64,000 bases of DNA from Agelas oroides (lineage: Eukaryota > Porifera > Demospongiae > Agelasida > Agelasidae). The stretch lies in assembly GCA_949130485.1 (NCBI GenBank), contig OX422201.1, positions 3,942,516 through 4,006,515 on the forward strand, given 5' to 3'. The notes under the pieces were generated by a model, which did no database searches, was not told the DNA's origin, and worked only from the letters and a program-made list of their open reading frames with translations. Shown here piece after piece: positions 34,043 to 43,809 of this stretch. How positions within the stretch are numbered: the first letter of the stretch is position 1; every line of letters starts with the position of its first letter. A program made the translations under genes and the position numbers.

Positions 34043-34638
34043 GGGGCGAGCCTGAGCAAGCCCCACACTAGCAAGTCGAACGGTGGAATTTCATATATTA
34101 TTATTATATATCTGTCGTACGTATTCCGTATGTTTGCCTAGACTGTAATTTAACGCAACCGTGCGACGCGTGCGGTCTGTAAGTAACATTTTCGCTCTGA
34201 CTTTCCAATGGGCGAAGACGGCGAAGAGAGACACTTGGGAGGAGTATATAGCTGGAGCATGAAAGTTTACTGTACAAGGGCTGCAAGTTGTGAAGACAAG
34301 CGTGGCTACTTACAGAACGCAGATGGCGGCTGACAGTTAAATAGCTGACGGTGTAAGAACTATGCATGACAGTGTGTTCGGAGTCAATAATAATAATAAT
34401 GACAAGAGAAGCAGCCTCTTATAAGTCAATAAAGTATGAACTGTGTAATTTGAATAGCTGACGGTGTATTGATCATCCGTAGCGACATTTCGAGGCCTCT
34501 CCTATTTGTGTAAGAACTGTGCATGACAGTGTGTTCGGAGACATGCATGACCTGTATGCTGTAACCTGGTAATAAGACTCAGGTGACGTTCGGTTAGCCA
34601 AAGAACGCTGCTCTGCTTTGCTCACTCAGGCTCACCCC
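34043..34638. mobile_element. GGGGCGAGCCTGAGC-family MITE
   Basis: Left GGGGCGAGCCTGAGCAAGCC, right complement of GGGGTGAGCCTGAGTGAGC. 596 bp, non-coding. It contains two copies of the phrase 'tgcatgacagtgtgttcgga' (about 34360 and 34520). Confidence 0.7.
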
Positions 34639-34682
34639 ACAATGTTCTACATTTACACTAGTTATTATGTATACATCATGGC

Positions 34683-34975
34683 CAATTTGTGCTGCTCATT
34701 ATTGGCATGGTCTGTGATATTGCTCGTCTTATGGTTGCTAGAACCATCGATCCATGCCCTGGAGAAGTTTTGAGCCCACACGTCCTAGTCTCGTACCTTC
34801 GACAAACAACACACCAAAGCGTCAACACAATGGACTTGTCTTGGTCATCCATATCAGCATGTAGCTACGCCATGGACTGATGCGAGCTCTCGTAAGTCCG
34901 TTGCCACTTGTGGAATGTCTCCTTCGACACTTGCCTTTTCAATCGCTTCGTTTTCGAGCCATCACTCGATCCCAT
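34683..34975 (-). pseudogene. hAT transposase N-terminal zinc-finger fragment, second copy
   Basis: From ATG 34975: MGSSDGSKTKRLKRQVS, TFHKWQRTYESSHQSM, an in-frame TAG, LHADMDDQDKSIVLTLWCVV, CRRYETRTCG, then after a one-base shift NFSRAWIDGSSNHKTSNITD and HANNEQHK. It aligns by eye to the fragment at 25750-26019 and extends further. It shows the hAT/BED-like order TF..W, LWC..C, KYE/RYE, NFS.AW, DHA..E.H. No catalytic domain follows. Confidence 0.7.
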
Positions 34976-35149
34976 TTTTCTACATGCAGCGACAATTTGA
35001 TTGTCACAAGTGCATGCGCATCTCTTGTCCGGCCAGAAGGACCAATCGCTGCTCAGGTGCATTAAGGCATGACTACTGTACTTAAACTGTGAGGCAGTGT
35101 AAGTCACACTGGATTCATACTAAGATCTTGATACTTGGTGAGAGCTTAC

Positions 35150-35770
35150 TTGCCATCAAACTCTATCTAATTATGACGTCATTTTTGACCACGCCCACAT
35201 CCTGCTCCTAAGTGAAGAGAAAATATGTCGTCGGAAAGATTGCAAAACCCGGAGCAGTTCCCACTAGTGCCGGGGCCTCTACTTTTGCTACAGCCAAGAG
35301 CAACAACAGTAGTAACTAGATCCCAATGGGGATCCAGAAATTTCTACCTGTAGGGAAAATACAAGAGTTTGTGTCTCACTGACTCACTAAATTTGCATTT
35401 TTCGATGACAAATCACGCCATAGCTCTTTCAAATCTTCATCCTTCGTGTTCCCCAAGGAGATTCTGTAAGAACATACGACAGTGAAACCAACCAATGCAG
35501 TAAACTTGGATTTTTCGTTGTGGAACTGCTCCGGGTAAGCGTCACTTTCACGAAGGGTAGTGCTGGCTCCGCAACTCAATACTGTTCTTTTCCACACTGA
35601 AATACCCTCCATCGTAGGTGCCAACTAGCGACTTACACACTGGATGGTCGATACTTTGATGACAGAAACAGGCACTGAACTTAGCTACATCGATCGCTAG
35701 TTTCCGCGGATCAATAATACACTTCCGTAATCTTCTCCGCATTACGTAAAACCATTTAGTCACGCCTTAA
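35150..35770 (-). repeat. Dispersed repeat with exon-like coding remnant (copy 2)
   Basis: Inverted relative of 16560-16890. On minus it holds two overlapping frames (MTKWFYVMRRRLRKCIIDPR..., and ...VVCSYRISLGNTKDEDLKELWRDL) that probably were one exon before a frameshift near 35600. Parent gene not recognised. Confidence 0.5.
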
Positions 35771-35954
35771 TGCACCTGAGTGAGTGGAATGGGCTGCCAA
35801 CCTAGCTATATAAGCGGATTTTGGCCAATGGCTGACTGTTATTTTCATCCCTGGACCCTTGACCAAGCGAGTAGAGTACAATGGGAAGAGTATTCATGCA
35901 AGCCCCTCGGCATGCACACAGTCTAGACTAGTAAGATGATTCATGCATCATCGT

Positions 35955-36492
35955 GGGGCGAGCCTGAGCGAGCAATGCATTGCCGATTTAATGGTTTGCC
36001 ATGTGTGGCACACAAACCATGCACTGTTAGTAACAGCAGGATTCGTCACTGCATGTCTGCTGTTCCATGAGCGTGGTAAGGAATACTGGCTTCATGTAGC
36101 CAAGCAGTATAGCTCTCACCAGATATAGATGATCATACATGCTGCAAATTGCAGCCATTTATCCGGTCAAGGAAGCTACTACGGCTACACACACGCTTGG
36201 ACTAAACTTTATACTGAAGTTATGAGCTCAGTGAATCTCTTCGAGTGTCGATTATGCAAACTCAACTACTGTGCGTAATTTGTACCGTCTGTGAGCAGCC
36301 TGCCCTTGTCTGTCCTGGTCTGAAGTGGCCACGCGTGCGTTAACTTGAGTCATCTTCACTCCGGGTTTCTTTCACGCCGACGTTGCACTCTGGCAGCAGG
36401 CTGGACACGAGACTATCCGAGGACGTTCAGTCTTCGTGAAATATTTAAATGCGCTCATTTAAAATGTACGGTATATGGCCGCAAGCAAACAA

Positions 36493-36533
<41 letters not shown>

Positions 36534-36589
36534 CACACGCACGTGTGCAATGCAGTCACGCTAGTGTGGGGCTCGCTCAGGCTCGCCCC
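35955..36589. mobile_element. GGGGCGAGCCTGAGC-family MITE
   Basis: Starts GGGGCGAGCCTGAGCGAGC and ends with the exact complement GCTCGCTCAGGCTCGCCCC. 635 bp. Interior resembles 9540-10169 and 15483-16024; contains the (CAAG)n run. Confidence 0.8.
36481..36531. repeat. (CAAG)n microsatellite
   Basis: About ten uninterrupted CAAG units in the MITE 35955-36589. Confidence 0.9.
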
Positions 36590-36894
36590 AATTACCACTG
36601 CTCTTGTACACACAACCTAGAATGAAAATGGTAGAGGCACACGGACAGAAGTAGCCGCCTTCCTAGGCTCTCCATGCATGGGTGACACGCATACTGCAAG
36701 CAACGGAAAGCTGGGCAGGGCTTGGGAACAAGGCTAGAATAGCTGTTGTTTTAGTCTTCTGCAGCCAGACTGGCGAGACTACTGTTGGTCAAGTAACATT
36801 TCCTGGAAGTTCTATGTTCCATCGTGTTTGATTTTTGCGTGTGCTTAATTTTGTTTCTGGTGGTTTACTTATTTCTGACGTTTTCGTGAATCCA

Positions 36895-36916
36895 GTCCAG
36901 TCCAGTCCAGTCCAGT
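36895..36916. repeat. (CAGTC)n short tandem repeat
   Basis: Four to five CAGTC units, followed by a single related unit near 36930. Confidence 0.8.
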
Positions 36917-37108
36917 CACTTCAGTCCAGTGATTAGTTACACCCACTGTAGTGTAGTACATAATTTGGCCCAATGAAATGACAGCAAACTTGTACTACTT
37001 ATAATACAAGGCATCAGGAAGCCTTTTAGCAGGCAAATGCCTGCTACTGTATGATTGTTAGATAGAGCTTCCTCTAAGGTTTTTTTTTAATGCAATCACT
37101 CTCTGATA

Positions 37109-37504
37109 TAGCCTCGTTCCCAGGCCCCGCCCAGCTTTCCGTCGCTTACAGTACGGAAAAGCCGTGGAGAGCCTGGTATCTTTTCTCATGTGAGCATGAC
37201 GTAATGGGAAAATGGCGAAATTTGGCAGAACTAACAGGCTGCATTTCGTGTATTTTAAACCGACTACACGCTCAACGCTTGGTGTGTAAGACAGTCGCCT
37301 CCCGCTAGCTAGATACGTGTGGTAAGTTAACTGGTACCTTGGCTCTTTTCGCTGTTCTGGGCCCGCTGCGCCCGCACACAATTAAACCCTTTCTACCATC
37401 CTTCCTATCCTGACGTCACTCACGTGAGAAAAGATACCAGGCCCTCTCCCGCTTTTCCGTACTGTAAGCGATGGAAAGCTGGGCGGTGCCTGGGAACGAG
37501 GCTA
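37109..37504. mobile_element. TAGCCTCG-family MITE with exact 8-bp duplication
   Basis: TAGCCTCGTTCCCAGG termini, arms matched for about 80 bp. Exact duplication CTCTGATA at 37101-37108 and 37505-37512. 396 bp, no coding. Confidence 0.9.
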
Positions 37505-37512
37505 CTCTGATA

Positions 37513-38690
37513 GATAGTGACCCACTCAATGCAACCACTACCACTAACACCATAATGCCTATAAAATGACAGACCAACACATGGGCTCGATGTGATTCAA
37601 AACCCATGTGGGTCTCGCTCAGGCTTGTACTAACAAGTCATGCACTGAGTTTGTAAACATTCCACTATCACCAAAGTACCAAACTGTACCGTAAAAATCA
37701 TCACTCATTTGTTGCCATTGGCATTGTTACTTGTGCTGTGCTCTTGTATAAATACAGACAGCAGCAAATCTCCTCAATATCCTTTTCAGACAGTTTGTTG
37801 TGATTTCATCAACTTAAGCTCCCCCCACTAAACTTGGTCAAAAGGGGCCCACCTTATGAAGCCTGAAAATCAAGATTTTCCTGCCCCCAATCCCTCCTAC
37901 ACATTGGTATGTCTACAAAACACTTTTACTTTCTTGCCCCCCCCACCCTTCCTTCAGTATACATTGTTCCCCACCCCCCTTGAAAATTTTCTAAATGAAA
38001 CTCTGTACTTATATTCATGAGAATGCAGAAGAGTCAGTGGGAAGCCTTGCAGGTACATGCAATTTGTAAGAAAATGTAATTGGCATGTACTACAAGTCAC
38101 ATGAGATGAGAACCTGTTTATCAGGTACTACAAGTGACATGCTATATGTCTGAATGTGCAATGAGGTTCATATACTAAAATTATTATCACCACCATAGAC
38201 TGGAAAAAGTAGCACTCATTTGTTGCCGTTGGCATTGTTACTTGTGCTGCTTTATACTTGCGTATTACGCACGTAATATTAGCCTGAAGCACGGTAGCGT
38301 GCTCAATACACATAGCAATGATTTTATACGTAGGCATATTGAATGCGTGACGTCACATAAGTGGGAAAATCGCTTCGGAAGTCGCTGTGAGGGGTGACGG
38401 TGGTGTAGCTGGTGAAGGGAGAATTGTTGGTGTACCAAAGTTTCATTCCTGGGGTAAGTACACCATGCCATTAACGAATATCAGATTGGATGTCCAGCGC
38501 TTCTTCTGGCTTGTGTATTATATTAAATTATATTACATGGATCTTTTAATTCGCATCTTGGGGTGTAATGAGGAGTGGAATATTTATGGTTCTGTTGCAG
38601 ACATGATTCCGTATAGAATGGGTGTGCACGATTCCCAAGAAGTACAATATTTCCTGGAGAAATTTTCCATATGCCAAACTTCCTGTGATA
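37513..38690. other. No gene recognised
   Basis: A 108-codon plus-strand ORF at 38387-38713 and repeated 'cactcatttgttgcc(a/g)ttggcattgttac' phrases (37706 and 38212) are present; neither identifies a gene. Confidence 0.4.
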
Positions 38691-38855
38691 CAGACCTTTT
38701 CAGGTTGGCATAGCTGCAGAGTAGCAAATCACTCATGCGTGCTAATTAAATAATGACAAGTGTTGTGTTTGATGTACCGCTTGCCATTATTTAATTAGGC
38801 ATGCTTGAGTGATTTGCTACTCTGCAGCATCCCTCAACCAACCTGAAAAGGTCTG
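38691..38855. mobile_element. 165-bp hairpin element
   Basis: Arms 38691-38760 and 38780-38855 are inverted copies (CAGACCTTTTCAGGTTGG at the outer left, its complement at the outer right; AATTAAATAATG near the loop), with a loop of about 20 bp. Small MITE or structured RNA. Confidence 0.75.
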
Positions 38856-39357
38856 CAAAAAATGAGGTCAAGGAACAAGACTCCATGCATTGAGTACTGG
38901 CAGGAATTACTTACTGTATTTCCTCAAGCAGATCTTCCTTAAATATTCACCACCCTCAAATGAAAAGAAACTCGCTATATGGTACAACTATTACTATAGC
39001 ACAAAGCTATACCAAAACCCATCATAAATTTATCGCCGTCTGTATTATTACGCACGCGCGCACAAGTGCAGGTGAAGGCGTGCCTTGCCATTCACGATTG
39101 ATAAACTGGTGTCTGGCTCCTCCCTTGAGAGTATAGCCTTTTTTAAGAAGCCACAAAGCTCCGAACTCTAAGGCTTTCTACTTCAGGTAAATTTGCAGCA
39201 CAAAATCCTGATCTCTATCTAAAGCCTTCTACTTCAGGTCAGTAGCAGTGAACTCTTTAAGTGTTAGAGGTAAACCTGCAGAACTAACCCCTTAGGAGCA
39301 TCTTGGGGTACAGTTATGCTCGATTTACACAGAAAAAAATGAATGCAACTTTTGTTC

Positions 39358-39421
39358 TTAAGTATGGAGTTCTATGGCGTGTGGCAACTTTTTGCCACAC
39401 ACCATAGAACTCCATACTTAA
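39358..39421 (+). other. Near-perfect 30-bp stem hairpin
   Basis: Arm TTAAGTATGGAGTTCTATGG continues to GTGTGGCAA, then loop cttt and the complementary arm, with one G-T type difference. Size is like a small-RNA precursor or a minimal MITE; no flanking termini seen. Confidence 0.75.
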
Positions 39422-39590
39422 AGTCACAGTTTGACAATTTTTAAAAAATCAACCATAAGGCTAATAGCTTCCGTATTTCAGAGTTGAGTCATTCTGACTA
39501 TCAGGATTGTCATATAAAATTGGTATCACCATAGCAACATTTTAAGTCTGAAGCCACGCCCCCTGGATCGTAGAGGCACACCATCTATAC

Positions 39591-40226
39591 TAGCCTCGTC
39601 CCCAGGCCCGTTCGAAAAATCGGAGAAGAGGGCCTGGTATCCACTGTTCGCGCATGCACTTAATTAGTGCGTACAGCTCACGTGAAATTGTGCAAGGATG
39701 TGTCAAATGACGGCCAACATCATGTGGTTATGAACTATGACGTTCATATATGGCATATGGGCTTTTATAGTATAACACCAAAGAGGCGAGCGCTGCTCTC
39801 CTATCCTAGCCCTTTGCCCAGGCCTTCTGACCCCAGCGCTTATCGCTTGAACTGCGCTGTCGACGCAGTACCATCTTGACACTACAAATGTAAGCTATAA
39901 CTTCGTAACACGAATTATAACTTGCCAAAACCTATAAGATACAAGCATAAATGCTTCATAGATGCTTTCTTGTCGTGTTTTAGCGCCGTTGCTTCGCCTC
40001 GAAGTCGCAGGAAGGCATACAACACGGCAGAATCAAGGCCTTGCAGCCATTGTCAGCAGTGTACGATTAAATATACGGCAAAATACACGTACCTGACGTC
40101 ACAGCACGCGGAGGTAACACGGTATTATCCGGAATTCCCGGAATGTCGGGAAATTAAGCGCATGCGCAAACAGTGGATACCAGGCCCTCTTCTCCGATTT
40201 TTAGAACGGGCCTGGGGACGAGGCTA
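39591..40226. mobile_element. TAGCCTCG-family MITE
   Basis: TAGCCTCGTCCCCAGGC termini with about 45-bp arms. Flanks atctatac and gtctatac form a decayed 8-bp duplication. 636 bp; a plus ORF inside (39922-40410) runs across its right end and is not credible. Confidence 0.8.
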
Positions 40227-40456
40227 CGTCTATACCCGATACTTTGCACTTAGAATGCAGTTACCAGCTGCACCCCAGTCACCGTTTTCTTTCTACTTGG
40301 GGTGCGGTTATGCTCGAAAAACAAACAAACAAACAAACAAAAAAAAAGCAAGCGCGACTTGCCCTTGGGGTGGATTCACAAAATTGACACTCTTCAAAGG
40401 GTGTACGTAGGTATAGTAAATTATATATTGATGTCATTTTGCATGCAATAACGTAC

Positions 40457-40656
40457 CTATCTTTACCAACATCCTCCTGCTCCTCTGGTTTTAGCGGAAC
40501 GATACCGAGCAGTCGTGCGAGGGATTTCCCATCAATGAAAATGGATGTGGCAATCTCGGCGAGATGGGCATCGTTTTCCACCTTGAGATCTAGCATGTAA
40601 CGTTTTCCGGGAGGAATTGCAGAGCGAAGTATCCGTTCTAGAGAAGTCTTCGCCAT
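40457..40656 (-). CDS. Candidate exon 1 of the Death-domain/GBP gene: first half of a Death domain
   Basis: ATG at 40656 opens a frame of 66 codons ending at a good donor (GATAG|gtacgt), phase 2. It contains ENDAHLAEIATSIFIDGKSL and ARLLGI, the pattern of Death-domain helices 1-3 (hydrophobic, then W/G..LA..LG). The next Death-domain half, starting ALLQKW, is at 15397 with a phase-2 acceptor and lacks its own helices 1-3; no other plausible partner for either half was seen in the window. Joining would put a 25-kb intron full of transposons between them. The exon itself I regard as probable; the link to 15397 is inference. It could also start a separate Death-domain gene. Confidence 0.55.
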
Positions 40657-40840
40657 CGTATGTAGCTGGCTATGATATCGACGCGGGTGAATCTTTCGGC
40701 CCTTTCGTCAGGTTTTTACTCCTAGCTACAGGGAGGCCATAACTGGCCCACCTGAGGTTTTTATGTCTGAGAAACAACAAAGCTTAGCATACATGACAAT
40801 TAAACTGCGCATGCGCGATTGTGTTTGAAATTACGTAATT

Positions 40841-41110
40841 GGGGCGAGCCTGAGCGAGCCCCGGTACAACTGGGCGATTTCATATATGATTATCGTACGA
40901 CCGTCACCCGCGCGCCGCGCTTGGTCGCATGAAGTATGTAGGGCTTCCAATATCGCATGGCTTCCGTGACCGCAAGAGAATCACCCGCGCGCCGTGCTTT
41001 GTCGCACGAAGTATGTAGGGCTTCCAATATCATATTAGCGTACATGGCTTCCGTGACCGCAAGAGAAGCCGTCGTCAAGGAGGAAAAGGACGCCATCCGT
41101 CAGGTGATCT
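40841..41110. mobile_element. GGGGCGAGCCTGAGC-family element, one end, with 70-bp tandem duplication
   Basis: A palindromic GGGGCGAGCCTGAGCGAGCCCC end is present, but no matching right end was found. Inside, a segment beginning 'cacccgcgcgcc' and running to 'gaccgcaagaga' is present twice (about 40910-40980 and 40981-41068). Confidence 0.6.
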
Positions 41111-41221
41111 TTAATAACAAAGAATTCAAGCAATAGCTGTGTGATTTCAGTGAACTGTACCTAGGTGTAGCCTCGTTCCCAGGCTTTCCCCACTAAGAAG
41201 GGGGAGAGCCAGGGAACGAGG

Positions 41222-41948
41222 TAGTCTCGTGCCCAGACAACTTTTCGCCGAGCGGGAAAGTAGTCTGGTGAACTGCCTATACCGTTTTGGTTCCAATATT
41301 TTGAAACTACCGTGACGTCACGTGAACTGGATTGTAAATTCAAAAGCGCTCTAGTAAACAGCAAACTCCTAGACAGCCTACTCGTGCTCCTTTCACAATA
41401 GCCTAGTCTACTCACGGCAGCTAGGGTTGCCCGATCAATGTCCATTTCGCTAGTAGATCGTTGGCACGCAATGTGGAATGCAATCTTCGATGACGTCAAG
41501 CGTTAAATTAGAAAAGAACAATGCGCCAGCATTCCGGCGCACTAGTCTCGTGCCCCGCCCGCGCGCGCCTCCCGGCGAGAAACGGTCTGGTGAACGAAGT
41601 CGAATTTCTTGGGCTTATTACCCAAAACGGGTAATGACCAATGAGATCGCGAGATCGGTAATTATTACGTAGCACTTCCCTTACAACAGTAAAATTTGTT
41701 AATCTCCATTCGAGTATCCGTACCTTTTTTGAGCGGGTTGGCCGCAAAATGTTTTGATCGTTGCTAGGTTACAATGTTGCAAAAGTGTGCGCTAGCCCAA
41801 GAAATTCGACTTGGTTCACCAGACCGTTTCTCCTCGGGAGAGGGTGGGGTCTGGGGACGAGACTACCGGCGCACTTGAACGAAAACGGAATACCAGACCC
41901 TTTTTTCCGGCGGGCGCGCGCGCAAAATGCGGTCTGGGAACGAGACTA
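41222..41948. mobile_element. TAGTCTCG-family element, outer copy, 9-bp duplication
   Basis: Begins TAGTCTCGTGCCCAGAC and ends with the complement of TAGTCTCGTTCCCAGACC. Exact 9-bp duplication GGAACGAGG at 41213-41221 and 41949-41957. Contains the inner copy 41543-41865. Confidence 0.85.
41543..41865. mobile_element. TAGTCTCG-family element, inner copy, 9-bp duplication
   Basis: TAGTCTCGTGCCCCGCC start, complementary end; inner arms share 'cccaagaaattcgact'. Exact 9-bp duplication CCGGCGCAC at 41534-41542 and 41866-41874. Confidence 0.85.
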
Positions 41949-42479
41949 GGAACGAGGTTACCCAGGTAAGCAAGAATGGGAAGCATTTGCCACAGTTGTC
42001 TCCACTACACGACCTGCCAGAGACAATGATGATGCAAATATAGACTTTTCTAGCCAGCACGACGTTCAGCAACCTGGAGTAGAAACTTTCAGAGAAAATG
42101 GAATGATTCATGTGATCTTTAAATTTTAGGCCTTGCAACTTCAGCCCATGATGTCATAGCAAAAATGGAAAACTTTTGTGGCTACCAACAATGGTGTTAA
42201 GATAGCAATGACACAGCCCTAATGGAAAAACTGAACCAACCAACATCCACTAACTCACTGGCAATGTGTAAAAAAAACTACCACCATACACCATTTGAAG
42301 CTTATTTGGTCGATAGAAACTCCAATGTAAGCTCTCATGTAAACAGGAAATATTATGTCATCACCTTTATATCATTATTAGTGCAATGTCATGTTGTTTG
42401 CAACAAAAATTGATAAACCATAACGGTGATTGTGTACACAAAAAAATGAAGTGCCAAACCCTCGGCGCAGCAGACTCTC

Positions 42480-42824
42480 TCATGCTTGCCATACACATTC
42501 TGTTTTGTTCCTGCCTATGCAAGTTTGCTCAAAGGTTTCAGACTCTCTCATGCTTGCTTTGTGCATTCTGTTTTGTTCCTGCCTATACAAAGTTCGCTCA
42601 CGAGTTTCTGATGCTCTTTCACAGACCTTGTGCAACTTATCTTTAGCTTTCCTAGCTGATTTCACACTATCTGATTCTACTGATCTCATACGTTTCATAG
42701 CTCTCTCTCGCAAATTACACTCTGCTTTTCGTTTGGATCGAAAGACATGATCACAGCGTTCACATGTCTTCCGTCTTACAGGTACAGCAGCTTTACACTG
42801 CGGGCATACCTTTGTTGGAGGCAT
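42480..42824 (-). CDS. Zinc-ribbon plus charged-repeat ORF, transposon N-terminus fragment
   Basis: ATG 42824 begins MPPTKVCPQCKAAVPVRRKT, then CERCDHVF: a CPxC...CxxC zinc ribbon. A basic segment and tandem units (QEQNRMHKASMRESETFEQT) follow. The frame stays open for 114 codons. The layout (zinc ribbon, then repeated K/R-E helical units of about 23 residues) is one I recall at the start of long transposon ORFs in marine invertebrates and fish, similar in style to 32745-33601. The body of the protein is missing. Upstream of the ATG the frame is open, but begins only with a non-ATG codon. Confidence 0.5.
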   Translation of the reverse strand: MPPTKVCPQCKAAVPVRRKTCERCDHVFRSKRKAECNLRERAMKRMRSVESDSVKSARKAKDKLHKVCERASETRERTLYRQEQNRMHKASMRESETFEQTCIGRNKTECVWQA

Positions 42825-42999
42825 ACTTACTGCCAATGGCCAATAATCGAACTCGCAAAGAACGTCTCTCCCAAGAACAAAATCGCCGCTAGCCACGTGG
42901 TCAAAGGTTCAAAGGTTCATTTGCGACTGACCGGTAGGTATGCGCGTAATTTACAGAACAAAGACACACACACAAACATGAATAGTTATATATATACAC

Positions 43000-43520
43000 A
43001 CAAAACTTTAGTTGGGGCTAAATGTAACTCCAGCACTTCGGCTCCAGCCAGACCCATGGCTGTCGGCAACATGTACCAAAGGGGCTACCCATCCCACGGC
43101 ATGACAGGTGGGCACGACTCTGTGACGAGCATTTGTCTCGCCTGCCATGTGTACACATCTAGCCGCCACAAGTCTGATGAAACATTTCAGCACAGCAGTT
43201 CTCTGCCTCTGGTCAATATCAAGTGAGTCTTGTGATTTGGAGAGATATCCTATCGTCAATAGGCGAGCAAGGTTACACACATAACTTTGGTTGAGGACAA
43301 ATGTAACTCCAGCACTTCGGCTCCAGCCAGACCCATGGCTGTCGGCAACATGTACCAAAGGGGCTACCCATCCCACGGCATGACAGGTGGGCACGACTCT
43401 GTGACGAGTATTTGTCTCGCCTGCCATGTGTACACATCTAGCTGCCACAAGTCTATGGGGTGCCGTTTGTGTCAAAATGCACATTTTACAAGTCGATGTG
43501 CATTTTCATGGCGACGATCC
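43000..43520. repeat. Direct duplication of a 180-bp dispersed repeat
   Basis: A block containing 'atgtaactccagcacttcgg' to 'gtgtacacatctagc' occurs at about 43018-43165 and again at 43298-43446, nearly identical. The first is followed by 'agtctgatgaaacatttcag' to 'ttctctgcc', the second by 'tatggggtgccgtttgtgtc'. Inverted and interrupted relatives lie at 53020-53151 and 55557-55650, and a partial at 56190-56260. Identity unknown. Confidence 0.75.
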
Positions 43521-43809
43521 CGTCAAGCAGCCAACGTACTACATGTATCTAGTTATCGGGGATCGAATATCATACACACCGAGCGTTGAACGCATAGTTG
43601 GTTGAACAACGCGCAAAACGTTGCCTTTCTGTTTTAGTCCTATTTCGATTACTTCATGCTTACGTAAACGATACCGTATAGCTCCGTGGTTCAAAAAGTT
43701 CGTGAATCTCACCAAATTAGCGTTAAAGTAAATTTTCGTGATAAAATTTCGTGATCACTTTAAATTTTGGTGATTCAATTTTGCCCCGCCCATTTTTCAG
43801 CGAGCGCGC

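Larger units (their letters stand above)
41168..41965. mobile_element. TAGCCTCG hairpin MITE split by a two-level TAGTCTCG nest
   Basis: 41168-41221 holds TAGCCTCGTTCCCAGGC, a loop and the return arm to AACGAGG; the arm finishes after 41957 (TTA). Between them is the inserted element 41222-41948. Flanks cctaggtg and cccaggta suggest an old 8-bp duplication. Confidence 0.75.

Noticed and set aside
38387-38713. 108-codon plus ORF
   Set aside because: Ends within the hairpin element at 38691; no recognisable motif or splice partner.
39922-40410. 162-codon plus ORF
   Set aside because: Runs across the right end of a TAGCCTCG MITE and a (AAAC)n stretch; no domain features.
43008-43484. 158-codon minus ORF with duplicated halves (GWVAPLVHVADSHGSGW)
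   Set aside because: The doubling is just the DNA-level duplication of the repeat; no domain and related copies elsewhere do not keep the frame.
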